Source of the DNA: Stephanodiscus triporus
Lineage: Eukaryota; Bacillariophyta; Thalassiosirophyceae; Thalassiosirales; Thalassiosiraceae
DNA length: 12,376 nt
Direction of reading: 5' to 3'
Assembly: GCA_036939755.1 (NCBI GenBank)
Contig: JALLAZ010000743.1
Location: 1-12,376 of the forward strand
The position numbers and the translations under genes are program-made. Below are positions 1 through 8,282 of this stretch, in pieces. Within the stretch, counting starts at the first letter, position 1. Every line of letters begins with the position of its first letter. The notes under the pieces are model-generated. The model was not told the DNA's origin. It saw nothing but the letters and a program-made list of their open reading frames with translations, and searched no databases.

Positions 1-166
1 AACCTGTAGAATCTATACCGGCGAATCTGAGACGCATCAAAAACTATTATATGAATTCCTACACGGGATCCATAGCTACGCAAGAGCGCCTGGCAAGACA
101 TACCAGAAAAATCAAGACACCGTCCCCAAATCAAGAAGCATACAAATTCAGATTGAGGACGAATAG
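1..166 (+). CDS. Possible 3' end of a gene truncated by the window edge
   Basis: Frame 2 is open from the first bases to a TAG at 164-166, giving about 54 residues. The peptide is mixed and hydrophilic (for example GKTYQKNQDTVPKSRS, ending IQIQIEDE), which is plausible for a protein C-terminus and not low-complexity. No start codon is needed because the frame runs off the left edge. I do not recognise the family. A perfect palindrome follows 62 bp downstream, consistent with a gene end. An open frame of this length can occur by chance, so this is tentative; it could equally be the last exon of a spliced gene. Confidence 0.35.
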   Translation, partial: TCRIYTGESETHQKLLYEFLHGIHSYARAPGKTYQKNQDTVPKSRSIQIQIEDE

Positions 167-228
167 TCGATCCCTTTGAGATATGTGTACTTTTCATGGA
201 GCTACGAAGTTCTGAAAACCCCTATGTA

Positions 229-248
229 AAAAGCTGAATTCAGCTTTT
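229..248. repeat. Perfect 20-nt palindrome
   Basis: AAAAGCTGAATTCAGCTTTT is identical to its own reverse complement. As RNA it gives an 8-bp stem around an AAUU loop, ending in a run of four U. It lies just beyond the stop of the partial frame at 1-166. Its function is unknown; it may be a 3'-end structure or a cruciform. Confidence 0.85.
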
Positions 249-951
249 GTGTCTATGCGTATCTATCGTACTCTAAGCCATTCGCAGGATCACAAAGTTT
301 CCGTTGAGAAAGGAACCGCGAAAGGACTATTTTATGTTTGCCTCGGGGCTTGTTTTCCCGGCCGAAAATATTAAATTGGCGGGACGACAAGACCTTTTCC
401 TTCCGATCCTCCACCACGCCGCTCTGTGCCCGCTCCACAGAGAGGCGAAGGAGGACAACAAATAGAGGGCTGTGGTAAAGTGCCACAGTACCTAGGGCAA
501 CCTTGCGTCGGTCCCGTTTTAATCGAGGGACGGTGAGAATTGATGACGATCTTCATCCAACATCGATGTCAATGCAGGTCTCGAGCGCGGTGAGTTGACA
601 CTGGTGGAAAACGCAGTGGCCATGTAGTATGTTGTAGACCGCCGATGCTGGTGTTACGATCGAGTGCGAGACGAATGGGCCGGGTATTTAACTTCCCTCA
701 CCGAGTTCGTCGTGAGCAACGGGTCCCATCGATTTTTCTGGTGGCGCGGCAATAAATGGAAGTATTGGATTTATGTTACATGTGGATCATGGGATTGAGG
801 CCTGGGTTACGTTGCATATGCCTTCCTCTGCCTTGTCGCCGCGGCGGAGGGGGTCATGGCACGTTTGAGACGGGATCAAGAAAATAAAAAAGGAATCATA
901 CATCATTGCACCTTAGGCTGTTGATGAATACCGTGGAATGAGGATCGTCGC
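249..951. other. Non-coding stretch upstream of the EF-hand gene
   Basis: About 700 bp with no frame I can support on either strand. The minus-strand open frames at 253-486 and 371-556 are short, overlap each other and have no recognisable motif. The 5' leader, promoter or first exon of the downstream plus-strand gene could lie here, but I see no clear TATA box or initiator. Confidence 0.4.
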
Positions 952-1356
952 ATGAGACGAGAGGCTAGCTATCAGCTACGTTGCTCTTGTCTTGTCTCGA
1001 TGCTGCTGGACTCGACGTTGTTGCTCGTTGCTGATTGTTTTCTGATATCAAGCTTTGCTATTGAGAAATACCTCCTCCGCTCTCAATCGTCCTGTGCGTG
1101 CCGGCAAATCGCTCTGCTTGGATGTTCTGTGGTAATGTTTGTTGCAGACCGTCTGTGGACTCTTTTTTCACGAACAATTTCTTGGAGACATTCATTTAAT
1201 TTGCAACCAACAAATGCTTCGCTCGAAACTAATCTGATGCCATTTGATTTCAATATCTCTCAGGTGGCATCTTTAGAGAGCTTTGAATACAACAGGAATC
1301 AATTCACGGAATTTGGCTGGATCACCAAACCAATGAAATTGGACAGCACACAATGA
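952..1356 (+). other. 134-codon open frame just upstream; possible missed first exon or uORF
   Basis: An ATG at 952 opens 134 codons ending in a TGA at 1354-1356, which overlaps the candidate start codon of the next gene (ATGA). Around residues 17-36 it has a hydrophobic run (MLLDSTLLLVADCFLISSFA) that could be a signal peptide or anchor. The downstream protein needs such an element because it has a single internal membrane span and an apparently extracellular Cys-rich region. A GTAATG donor at 1132 and a CAG acceptor ending at 1295 would join this frame in phase 0 to the downstream frame, which is open back to 1287. That splice is inference only; the frame may also be a uORF or chance. Confidence 0.25.
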
Positions 1357-4300
1357 CAAGAATTCAAAGTCATCGCCATGGAGTCATCAAATCCCTACCT
1401 CCCCTCTTCGCGATAATGCGAACCATCCATTCCCATCCCAACTCTCGTGGCATTACCTTTCGCGAACTGGAAGAGTCACGCGTCCCACGCACCTACGATC
1501 CCAACAACCCCGTGGAGACTTGCTATGAAATACTCTATAACTCGGATGTCAATGGAGACGGCATAGTGAAGCATGATGAATATATGTCCTTCGTTGGACA
1601 GCTGAGCGAAGGGGAGATCGAAGAAACAAACTACATCGATCTACCCTTTGTAATTAAGGTCAACTTTGTCTACCTTAGTTGTATATGCATGAACAGTCCG
1701 GAGAATCAAATGATGGGAAGTGAGTGCTGCGAGGGTACTGATGCTGGGATATATGTCTCGGGCGCTGGGCCCAACGACACGCCTACAGAAACGGAAGACC
1801 AGTATTTGACTACGGTTTGTAGCGAAACACAGGGGGCGATTGATTTTGAGACGGATAAAGCCTCTTCGAGTCCGACGGACACGGTAACGACAAGTCCAAC
1901 TTCGGTGCCTTCTCGGTCGCCTTCGACCGAGCCGACAATGAGAGTGAGTTACGTCGTCATTCTGAATGTTGCTCCGTTGCCGGCAAAATGACTCTTTAGC
2001 TCACAATCTTCAGCCTTCTCTTCAGCCGACGACCTTGATGCCAACGCAGTCACCCTCCGCTGATCTAACCGAGATTGTGAGTGTTCTATATTTAGTAGCG
2101 ACCGTTCGTTCCTCCGTCAGCTGAAATCGACCCTTCCTCACTGTTACCTTTCTTTATCATCACTTTCTAACACAGCAAACGAATCCGCCAATCTCAACGA
2201 CACCAACGAGCAACCCTTCGACGAAACCGACCACATTACCTCCCTCTCTCTTGCCCAGCATTGCACCGACAGATTCGCCTACAACATTAGAACCCTCAAC
2301 GAAGCTGCCGACGCCAATGCCTTCTATCACGCCGATCGCACCTACCTCAATGCCACCAACGAGCAGTCCTTCGGTGAAGCCAAGCACATTACCGCCCTCT
2401 CTCTTGCCCAGTGTTACACCGATGGATATGACTACAACACCAACACTCTCACTCTCGACGGAGCAACTGACAATTATGCCACAGATCACACTTACCCAAC
2501 AACCTTCTACCAAAGCTCCTATTGAAAGGACAGTTGCTCCAGCGTCAAGTCTCGTTCCAACTATGCCGCAAGTCCGAACCACTTCATCTCCAACGGAGAT
2601 GGACCCGACAGCAGTACCAGTTCCAACAGCGCCTTCTACCGGGTCACCCTTTCCGGGAGGTACGCATAGTCCATCTCTATCTTCTCAACCTTCCACCATC
2701 GAGGGAGGAGAAGCAATTTCGTCTCCAGCCAACCTCGACAGCGTCGAAAAGCCCGATGGTGATCTAGGCGCCGGGGACCCTAAGTCTGAATCTCTCTCTG
2801 CTGGTGGAATTGCGGGCATTGTCCTGGCCTCTGCATTAGTCGCTTCTGTCGCTCTCTATGCATACACCACCAAGAAAAGAAAACGAGAGGGAGGCGATCC
2901 CGATCTGAGTGCTATAAGGAACAGAGATTTGGATGATTTGGAGTCTGGAATGGTAACGGAGAAGAATGAACGAGAGGGGCGAGACCAGGAGAGAAAGGAG
3001 GATAGTGGAGGTGAAGATGTAAGTGGCGAATATGGTAAGGAAAGAGGCAGCATATTTAACAGTCCTGGCGAAAAAAGTGGCAGTAGCGACACTCCGTCTT
3101 TTCATTCAAGAGCATCGGATGATGGCGCAGACTACATCCCCCAATCGGCAGACGCTGCGCCGCGATCACCACCGTCGTCCTCCGACATTCCCCTCATCTC
3201 TGATGTGCCCTCTTCTCCCAAGCGAGTGGGCGCTAAGAGCTCATCCGACGATTCGTCGAGCTGTGGCGAGTCAGGGTGGTCAAGCAGTGCGGGTTGGTCA
3301 AGCTTGAACACTGCATCTTTTGATGCGGGAACCGACGATGGTCTGCTGCCGGGAAGTCCCGACAGGCTGTCAGGAACAATTAGTGCAGCAGGTGCGGTGG
3401 CAGCAGTGGCTCATCAAAGGCAGCGGGATGCTAAGTAAGTTCTTTTTTATTCCCAATGTTCACGATCCAATTTATGTTTGTTCACTTATGTTATGTTCCT
3501 CGCTTACCGTCAAGGCCAACGTCTGTACCCGTCGATGACGACAGCGACGGGTCCTCAGAAGTAAGCTATGACGACAATCCTCCCCCTGACGACCTTTCAA
3601 CCTTACTACATTCCGATCTTCCTTCGCAACCCCTGAAGCCAGTTCAAGGAAAGGTGACCAGAGATGATCTTAACGCTGCAATCGAAGCAGGCGATTGGGC
3701 TGTCGTGGGCGCAACAGCAGCCCTCCTGGCTGATTCCGACAGCAGCTCTTCGGAAAAAATGGAGCGCGAAGAGCGCTCCTACCACTCTTTGGAGTCATCT
3801 TTCTCGGAATCTAATGATTCCGACCGCCGCGCGAAAGAATTAGAACGGATGGTAGAAATTGGAGACTGGGAAGGCGTGGTGTTGGCCGCCGCACAGTTTG
3901 ATGGGACTACATCGTTAGATGGACAAGATGACCAAACCACGTCTTCCAAAGAAGTAAGTTCTTCAAGTTCAAAGGAGAAGCAGAGAATTCGTGCTGAAGT
4001 CGAGTCATTGGTCCGGCGAGTTGTGCCAGATGAGATTGACAATATTGACGAGATGATGCTGCAATTTAAGGGCCGAGAAGACGGTGAGGCATTCAATTCG
4101 ACTATTTAGTAACCCTGCACCTTGCATCCGTTTTTAAGTCGATTTCATTTTCCCACTCATACATCACAGAGCTTGTTGAAACGCTGAGAACCATGCAAGA
4201 ACGAAGTTTAGCCCAGAGAGCACGAGCCGCCGTGCAAAAAACTGCCAAGATCGAAGCCAGGGCAAAAGCTTCACTATCGAGGGAAAAACCTCGGGCAGGA

Positions 4301-4978
4301 TCTATTTCTTCGTCGAGTGAACCATCGCACTATGCTGATAGTGGAAACTCGAGCGCGAGCGCCTCTGGTGCCAACTCTGGCGATGCGTCACTTGGCGATT
4401 CGAATACTGAATCGAGCATGAGCGACCTCGGAATGACTAGCGACGACGATCGCTCTTCGTCGAAGAAAACTAATCAGTCATCCTTAGAATTTGCCATTGG
4501 AAGGGGCGATTGGCGAGCGGTTGGTGAGGCAGCTGCCATGATGGGCTCTGGCATTGCCGTTCCAGACGAATTGGGTGACAGCGCAAGTAGTTACTCAGAT
4601 AGCTTGTCAATTACGCAAGATAGAGTACACTACTTGGACGCGTTGATTGCGAAAGGCGATTGGGCTGGAATTGTCCACGCTGCTGCAATGTATCAGGCCA
4701 TGGATGATCAAGGAGTGGGTGGTAGTCTGCGTACAGATGAGGAGTGTGAGGCACTTGCACAGGCGAATATGTGGCAGGAGATTGCACGCCAAAGTAAAAC
4801 AGATAGCAGTGTTGAGGCCAAAAAAGGAGCTGAAGTCGCAGCAGATTGGGCAATATCCTTGGCACGAAAAAGGATCGAGGATTCATACGAAAGCACATCC
4901 TATATAGGTTTGGTTGATGAAATGGATGAGACAGAAAATTTCAATAAGCCCCGAATGCAAGATGACGAAAGCGTGTGA
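1353..4978 (+). CDS. EF-hand/Cys-rich, Pro/Thr/Ser-stalk single-pass membrane protein with GDW-repeat tail (five exons)
   Basis: The proposed exons are 1353-1943, 2014-2076, 2176-3434, 3515-4083 and 4170-4978, about 1,096 residues. Every junction keeps frame with GT-AG signals. Exon 1 has a canonical EF-hand loop DVNGDGIVKHDE (residues 65-76) and six cysteines (57, 110, 112, 125, 126, 156). Residues about 170-420 are Pro/Thr/Ser-rich, as in a glycosylated stalk. Residues about 427-449 (GIAGIVLASALVASVALYAY, then KKRKR) form a transmembrane helix with a positive stop-transfer side. The tail is acidic and Ser-rich with four GDW repeats (697, 754, 940, 990). A charged helical segment reading ELVETLRTMQERSLAQRARA spans the exon 4/5 junction. 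The domain order suggests an outside-Ca2+-binding, inside-signalling or scaffold protein; that is inference. I recall similar proteins only as uncharacterised diatom proteins. The start at 1353 is the first ATG in frame, but it gives no signal peptide, so the 5' end is uncertain. Confidence 0.8.
1944..2013 (+). other. Intron 1 (70 bp, phase 0)
   Basis: Donor GTGAGT at 1944 follows the AGA codon. The acceptor CAG ends at 2013, and another in-frame CAG ends at 2025. Reading on without splicing hits a TGA at 1989-1991. Splicing continues the Pro/Thr/Ser pattern (PSLQPTTLMPTQSPS). Use of the 2025 acceptor would drop only four residues, so NAGNAG-like variation is possible. Confidence 0.8.
2077..2175 (+). 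other. Intron 2 (99 bp, phase 0)
   Basis: Donor GTGAGT at 2077. The acceptor ACACAG ends at 2175, with a branch-like CTAAC at 2167-2171. Exon 2 is only 21 codons and stays in the Pro/Thr/Ser register on both sides. Confidence 0.8.
2202..2438 (+). repeat. Tandem duplication, 153-bp (51-codon) period, inside the stalk
   Basis: Bases 2202-2285 and 2355-2438 align without gaps at an offset of 153 bp, with about 68 of 84 identical bases by eye. Both encode a PPSLLPS-containing block of the Pro/Thr/Ser stalk. Because the offset is a multiple of three, the repeat keeps frame and lengthens the stalk by 51 residues. Confidence 0.8.
3435..3514 (+). other. Intron 3 (80 bp, phase 2)
   Basis: Donor GTAAGT at 3435 creates the in-frame TAA that ends the unspliced frame. 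The acceptor CAAG ends at 3514. The split codon AA|G gives Lys and the next exon opens PTSVPVDDDSDGSSE in frame. Confidence 0.8.
4084..4169 (+). other. Intron 4 (86 bp, phase 1)
   Basis: Donor GTGAGG at 4084 and acceptor ATCACAG ending at 4169. The split codon G|AG gives Glu and joins LQFKGRED to ELVETLRTMQER, a continuous charged helix. That continuity is strong support for this junction. Confidence 0.85.
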
Positions 4979-5424
4979 TTTTATCTACTTATGTATCATG
5001 ATGACATTTTTGTAAGCTGATGTTTACTATATAAATTTGCGATGTTATTGTGGGGCTTTACAATTTAATTACGCAACACGTGCATGTTGAAAACCGAGGC
5101 CGGTTGAATACGCGGCGATGGGCGGTGTGGTGCGTCAAAGACTCTAGTACCATATATCGTTTCCATCAAAAAATGATCATTTTTGACTTTGACACTAAAT
5201 AAGTTAGTCAAAATTCCATTTTCAGCAAAAATGGAGAGCATTAAATTCGCCTTGCTCTTCTGCGTCGGAATCAAATCTTTCCTTTTCATTTGGAACGAAT
5301 TATTGGACCATTATTATTCATTGAAATGGAGGTTATGACATGATCATTTTTCGATCGTTTTGGTACCCCCCATCTACTATTGAGTAAGTACCAAACGGAA
5401 ACAACTCCGGGACCACAAAAGCAA
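4979..5424. other. Convergent intergenic region with AT-rich palindromes
   Basis: This lies between two genes that point at each other, so it should hold both 3' ends. It contains a perfect 16-nt palindrome at 5169-5184 (AAAAATGATCATTTTT), nearly 20 nt if one A is bulged out. A 7-bp hairpin sits at 5216-5234 (CCATTTT / AAAATGG). The 11-mer TGATCATTTTT recurs at 5174-5184 and 5341-5351. I see no coding frame I would defend. Confidence 0.6.
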
Positions 5425-6102
5425 TCACAATCGTTCAAATGATGCCGTCTGCTGTGATGATGAGCCTCCATCATCAGGCGAATCGCCTTCCTCTGCCACC
5501 AGCAGTCCGTCAAGGGCTGCGGCGCTGTGGGGTAGCGGACCGCAGCCGATGTCCGAACTACTCGACGACGACAATGATGATGACGATGAGGGAATTGATC
5601 GTGCAAGGTGGGACATGACGCGATCCCGCAGCCCACGATCATTGGCACCGTAGACGTCGTCGTCATCCTTGTTCTCGTCCTCCTCATCCTCCTCGAGGAA
5701 GAGGGTGCAGAATTGCACCAGTTTGGCAGCATGCCTGATGGAAATGCTCGGCTGCCCAGCATTGTCGCTGCTGTTGTCATCGCGGATAGCAGCCGCCTTT
5801 GTCGCCGAGTCAAGCACATAGAGCGCGTTCACAAGCCTGCTCCGATAGCACTCCCTCACGGGGAGCGACTTGAGTGCCTCCCCAAAGTTGGCTGTTCCAT
5901 CGACAGGGAGAGATCGTCGTCGTGCTCCGTCGTTGTTGTTGTCATCGTCACCATCGTCATCTGGATGGAGGAGGAGCAAATGGCACCGCAACATCAACAT
6001 CCAGTCGTCAGCAATGCATACATTAGATAGCCCACAAACACAACTCAACCATGGTTTCTGATGCTTCACCAGGAGCCGCCAACCCCAAGATGAATGAATC
6101 AT
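5425..6102 (-). CDS. Hypothetical acidic/Ser-rich protein, about 225 aa
   Basis: The frame is open from an ATG at 6100-6102 to a TGA at 5425-5427. The family is not recognised. Two ordered-looking stretches are separated by low-complexity inserts: residues 32-46 (DDWMLMLRCHLLLLH), a D/N-rich insert at 48-58, a helical-looking core at 70-136 (FGEALKSLPVREC, VNALYVLDSATKAAA, ISIRHAAKLVQFCTLFLE), an acidic run at 137-149, and a poly-Ser block at 172-183. Such inserts interrupting a conserved-looking core are common in diatom proteins. The plus-strand and other minus-strand frames here look like shadows, since they translate the low-complexity codons into His/Arg- or Val-rich runs. The N-terminal 30 residues are the least convincing: the start could be a downstream Met (residues 35 or 37), or the gene may be spliced. 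It converges with the EF-hand gene. Confidence 0.5.
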   Translation of the reverse strand: MIHSSWGWRLLVKHQKPWLSCVCGLSNVCIADDWMLMLRCHLLLLHPDDDGDDDNNNDGARRRSLPVDGTANFGEALKSLPVRECYRSRLVNALYVLDSATKAAAIRDDNSSDNAGQPSISIRHAAKLVQFCTLFLEEDEEDENKDDDDVYGANDRGLRDRVMSHLARSIPSSSSSLSSSSSSDIGCGPLPHSAAALDGLLVAEEGDSPDDGGSSSQQTASFERL

Positions 6103-6110
6103 TCATTCAT
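6090..6110. repeat. Palindrome over the candidate start of the minus-strand gene
   Basis: Two 10-nt arms, ATGAATGAAT and ATTCATTCAT, flank a single C at 6100. The arms are exact reverse complements and are themselves tandem ATGA/TTCA units. The candidate ATG of the minus-strand gene at 6100-6102 lies in it, which also weakens that start choice. Confidence 0.8.
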
Positions 6111-6195
6111 ACAGCTCAGAGGTCTTCCAATCGTGCATGTGCACAGGATGGGAACTTCAAATGTCCCCATCCAACCGTTATTGGCGGAGATATTT

Positions 6196-6229
6196 GGTTG
6201 GACAGTGGTTGGTTTTTGGTTGGTTTTGG
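6196..6229 (+). repeat. G/T-rich stretch with seven GG runs
   Basis: GG pairs begin at 6196, 6200, 6207, 6211, 6218, 6222 and 6228, separated by 2-5 bases, mostly T. The pattern permits a two-tetrad G-quadruplex. It sits about 100 bp upstream of the minus-strand hypothetical gene. Confidence 0.6.
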
Positions 6230-6293
6230 TGTTATGGGATGTCTGACATGGGCTTAGCTAGGCAGAAGCTAGGTAAAAAACACACACACCCCA

Positions 6294-6330
6294 ACCATGG
6301 CGGCCGCCGTTGTCTCACGGCTGCCATGGT
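6294..6330. repeat. GC-rich inverted repeat (12 of 13 paired, 11-nt loop)
   Basis: Left arm 6294-6306 (ACCATGGCGGCCG) pairs with right arm 6318-6330 (CGGCTGCCATGGT) with one mismatch. A CACACACA stretch precedes it and a C-run (6332-6342) follows. Confidence 0.8.
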
Positions 6331-6508
6331 GCCCCCCCCCCCAGCACCGCCCCACACAACAGTCTCCAACATGCTACGCAACAAGTCTATGTCATTAAAA
6401 CTAGAGAATATAATTGTTTTTACTATTCATTAGCTATTTAAAGACACAGCGCATCATTGGTGTGCCGTGCCTGTGTGTCCAAGACAGCCGTAGAGGACAC
6501 TGGTGTTA

Positions 6509-6589
6509 TGGTCTCTACTGTGCAAACTTGGCACCGAACTTCACCAGGGTGTTCAGAATGCGCCTCTTTAAATTGCACAGTAGGGACCA
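6509..6589. repeat. Foldback: 17-nt inverted repeat with 47-nt loop
   Basis: Left arm 6509-6525 (TGGTCTCTACTGTGCAA) pairs with right arm 6573-6589 (TTGCACAGTAGGGACCA) with a single mismatch. Total span is 81 bp. It could be a miniature foldback element, a precursor-hairpin RNA, or half of a larger repeat. No flanking target duplication is clear. Confidence 0.75.
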
Positions 6590-7185
6590 AATATTGACAA
6601 AAAATGATTATGATTGACCGAGTGGGGTATTGATTGTTTTAGGACCGATACAGATTAATTGGCTAAGTGCATTGCACAATTCTTTTCGGCACTGAAAATG
6701 GCGGGGTTCTAAAATACTGTAAGTACTCCTATTTACAAATTTACGGTCTGGCTGTCACCGTGTCGTCTGAGGGGATGTAGAACTGGTACAAAAACATAAA
6801 TAGATTTTTTTCACAACAAAATACATAACAGAAATAAAAGCATGACATACCGTTGGAACGGGGGGGTCAAGTGGAGCAAAGGACCCATGACATCCCCCTG
6901 CCCAGATGAAGAATCCTACCCTAGTCAGTTGGGGTGGTCATCTGGCGGCCAAACCCCTGTAGAAGCCTACGTAGAAATAAGATGGCTCTACCAGGGTATA
7001 TTTTGTATGAGCGTATCTGGTCAGTCAGTCAGACCAGGCTCTAATAAGCAACTTTTGGGTGTGCGATCTTGCCGTCTTGTCCCCCAAAATTAGGCTTGGA
7101 GAATTTAAGTGATACATATTGATACGCAGCAGCTTGTACACATCTACATTATTGATCTTTATTTTTATCTTTACCTGTACCTTGA

Positions 7186-7404
7186 CTAACAGCCATACAA
7201 GTTCAACACTACAGCAGTACCTTCCCTACTCATTGGCAGACTTACAATATCATTGAGAGACTTAATGCAATATACACGAGTCGGCCCCCATTGGCCTTCA
7301 TTTGCCAGTTGTACTTCCGTCAATAAAGCTCCTTTCTTCTCCATTGATTTTGCTAAGAAACTCACATTTGCCATCTTTTTAAGGGTCGTTTGGTGCACAA
7401 GCAA
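7186..7404 (-). pseudogene. Transposase relic segment H: C-terminal end
   Basis: A frame offset from segment G gives TLKKMANVSFLAKSMEKKGA, then VQLANEGQWGPTRVYCIKSL, and ends at a TAG at 7186-7188. The composition is ordered and the segment directly follows G, so it is probably the original C-terminus after a one- or two-base frameshift. Family function is unknown. Confidence 0.45.
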
Positions 7405-8221
7405 ACTTGTCCTCTACTACCATGTACCACTTGTTGTAGGTTTTGATGAAGAAGGAAAGAACTTGATAGTGCTCAAGTGTAATTTTGGATTTGTTCTGCG
7501 GCCCATGTACACATTGTAACACAACAAGGCTGTTCTGAGTGACAAATTTCTGTTCAGGCCTAACACCATTATCCTTCCCCTTCAAATTGCTGCATGCCCC
7601 CCCCCCTCTCCCACTCTCCTTGGCCTTGAACCACCTTTGATTACATGACATGTATTTGCTCTGACTGTGAATAGATCCAGATGACAATTTTCCCAATTCG
7701 AGCAATTGTATGAAACTTAGAGCCAAACCACTAACAGCTTCCAAATTCTTGCAATTCATTAACTCTGTAAATAGTTCAATGCAATTTGATGAAGTTGGAC
7801 TACCATCATCACTTTTATTTGGGCTTATGGCACATCCATGCTTGTCGTCATCCTGATCCTGGAGGATGTCGTCATTATCATTCTTGTTAACCTCATCTGA
7901 TGCTGAATCTATGTTACACTCATTGATAAATGATACAGGTGATGCAATCATTTCAGGTGACAGCGCAGTGGCAGTATCAGTACCCATGACCATGGCAACG
8001 TTATCCTCATCCACCCCATCATCATTTACTTCATTGGTGCTGTTATTATCCAATACATCAGGTGTGTTATTAGCGGCACTATTGTTGGCTGCGCGTTCTC
8101 TCTCCGACTCATCTCCGCGTCCTCTCTTGTCCAATTTTGGAGGCTTGAAGAATTCCAAAATTAGGTCTTTCAAATCCAATGGTGTGGCAATGTTGGCAAC
8201 AAATGGTGACAGTCCATTTCC
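7379..8221 (-). pseudogene. Transposase relic segment G: C-terminal region with acidic linker
   Basis: After the intron the frame stays open to a TAA at 7379-7381. It begins GNGLSPFVANIATPLDLKDL, then ILEFFKPPK. A long Asn/Asp/Ser-rich linker follows, then NCIELFTELMNCKNLEAVSG and a Gly-rich stretch encoded over a 10-C run (7597-7606 on the plus strand). The frame shifts near 7400 into the last segment. Confidence 0.45.
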
Positions 8222-8282
8222 CTGCTCAATATCCAAATAAGTTAAGGAAGCTTGTAGCTATTGCATTTGAATAATCACTTAC
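8222..8282 (-). other. Surviving 61-bp intron in the transposase relic
   Basis: On the minus strand the donor GTAAGT occupies 8282-8277 and the acceptor GAGCAG ends at 8222. Splicing joins SLWDEVWG to GNGLSPFV in phase 0 and removes the TAG in the unspliced upstream frame of the next segment. The intron shows that the source gene was spliced and not a processed retrocopy. Confidence 0.6.

Larger units (their letters stand above)
6111..7185. other. Gene-poor stretch with inverted repeats and G/T-rich sequence
   Basis: About 1.07 kb with no frame I would defend. It contains a GG-rich stretch at 6196-6229, a strong hairpin at 6294-6330, an 11-C run at 6332-6342, a foldback at 6509-6589 and a smaller inverted repeat CTGGTC/GACCAG near 7018-7040. 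A plus-strand frame at 6842-7093 has no motif and is probably chance. Confidence 0.5.

Noticed and set aside
253..556. Two overlapping minus-strand frames (77 and 61 codons)
   Set aside because: Short, mutually overlapping, without motif or convincing start.
2160..2582. 140-codon minus-strand frame with Gly/Val repeats
   Set aside because: It is antisense to the Pro/Thr/Ser stalk; the Gly/Val pattern is the reverse of those codons.
3954..3959. GTAAGT inside exon 4 as an additional intron donor
   Set aside because: The frame is open straight through and the flanking sequence keeps the acidic/Ser-rich pattern, so no intron is needed; an alternative isoform is not excluded.
5286..5819. 177-codon minus-strand frame
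   Set aside because: It overlaps the 5425-6102 frame and turns Asp and Ser codon runs into Arg/Thr/His runs; it is a shadow.
5608..6030. 140-codon plus-strand frame
   Set aside because: It is antisense to the hypothetical gene, with Val/Ile runs that mirror the poly-Asp codons.
6842..7093. 83-codon plus-strand frame
   Set aside because: No domain or compositional support and no partner exon; length compatible with chance.
7866..8240. 124-codon plus-strand frame
   Set aside because: It is antisense to the acidic/Asn-rich linker of the transposase relic, with a Ser/Leu-rich shadow composition.
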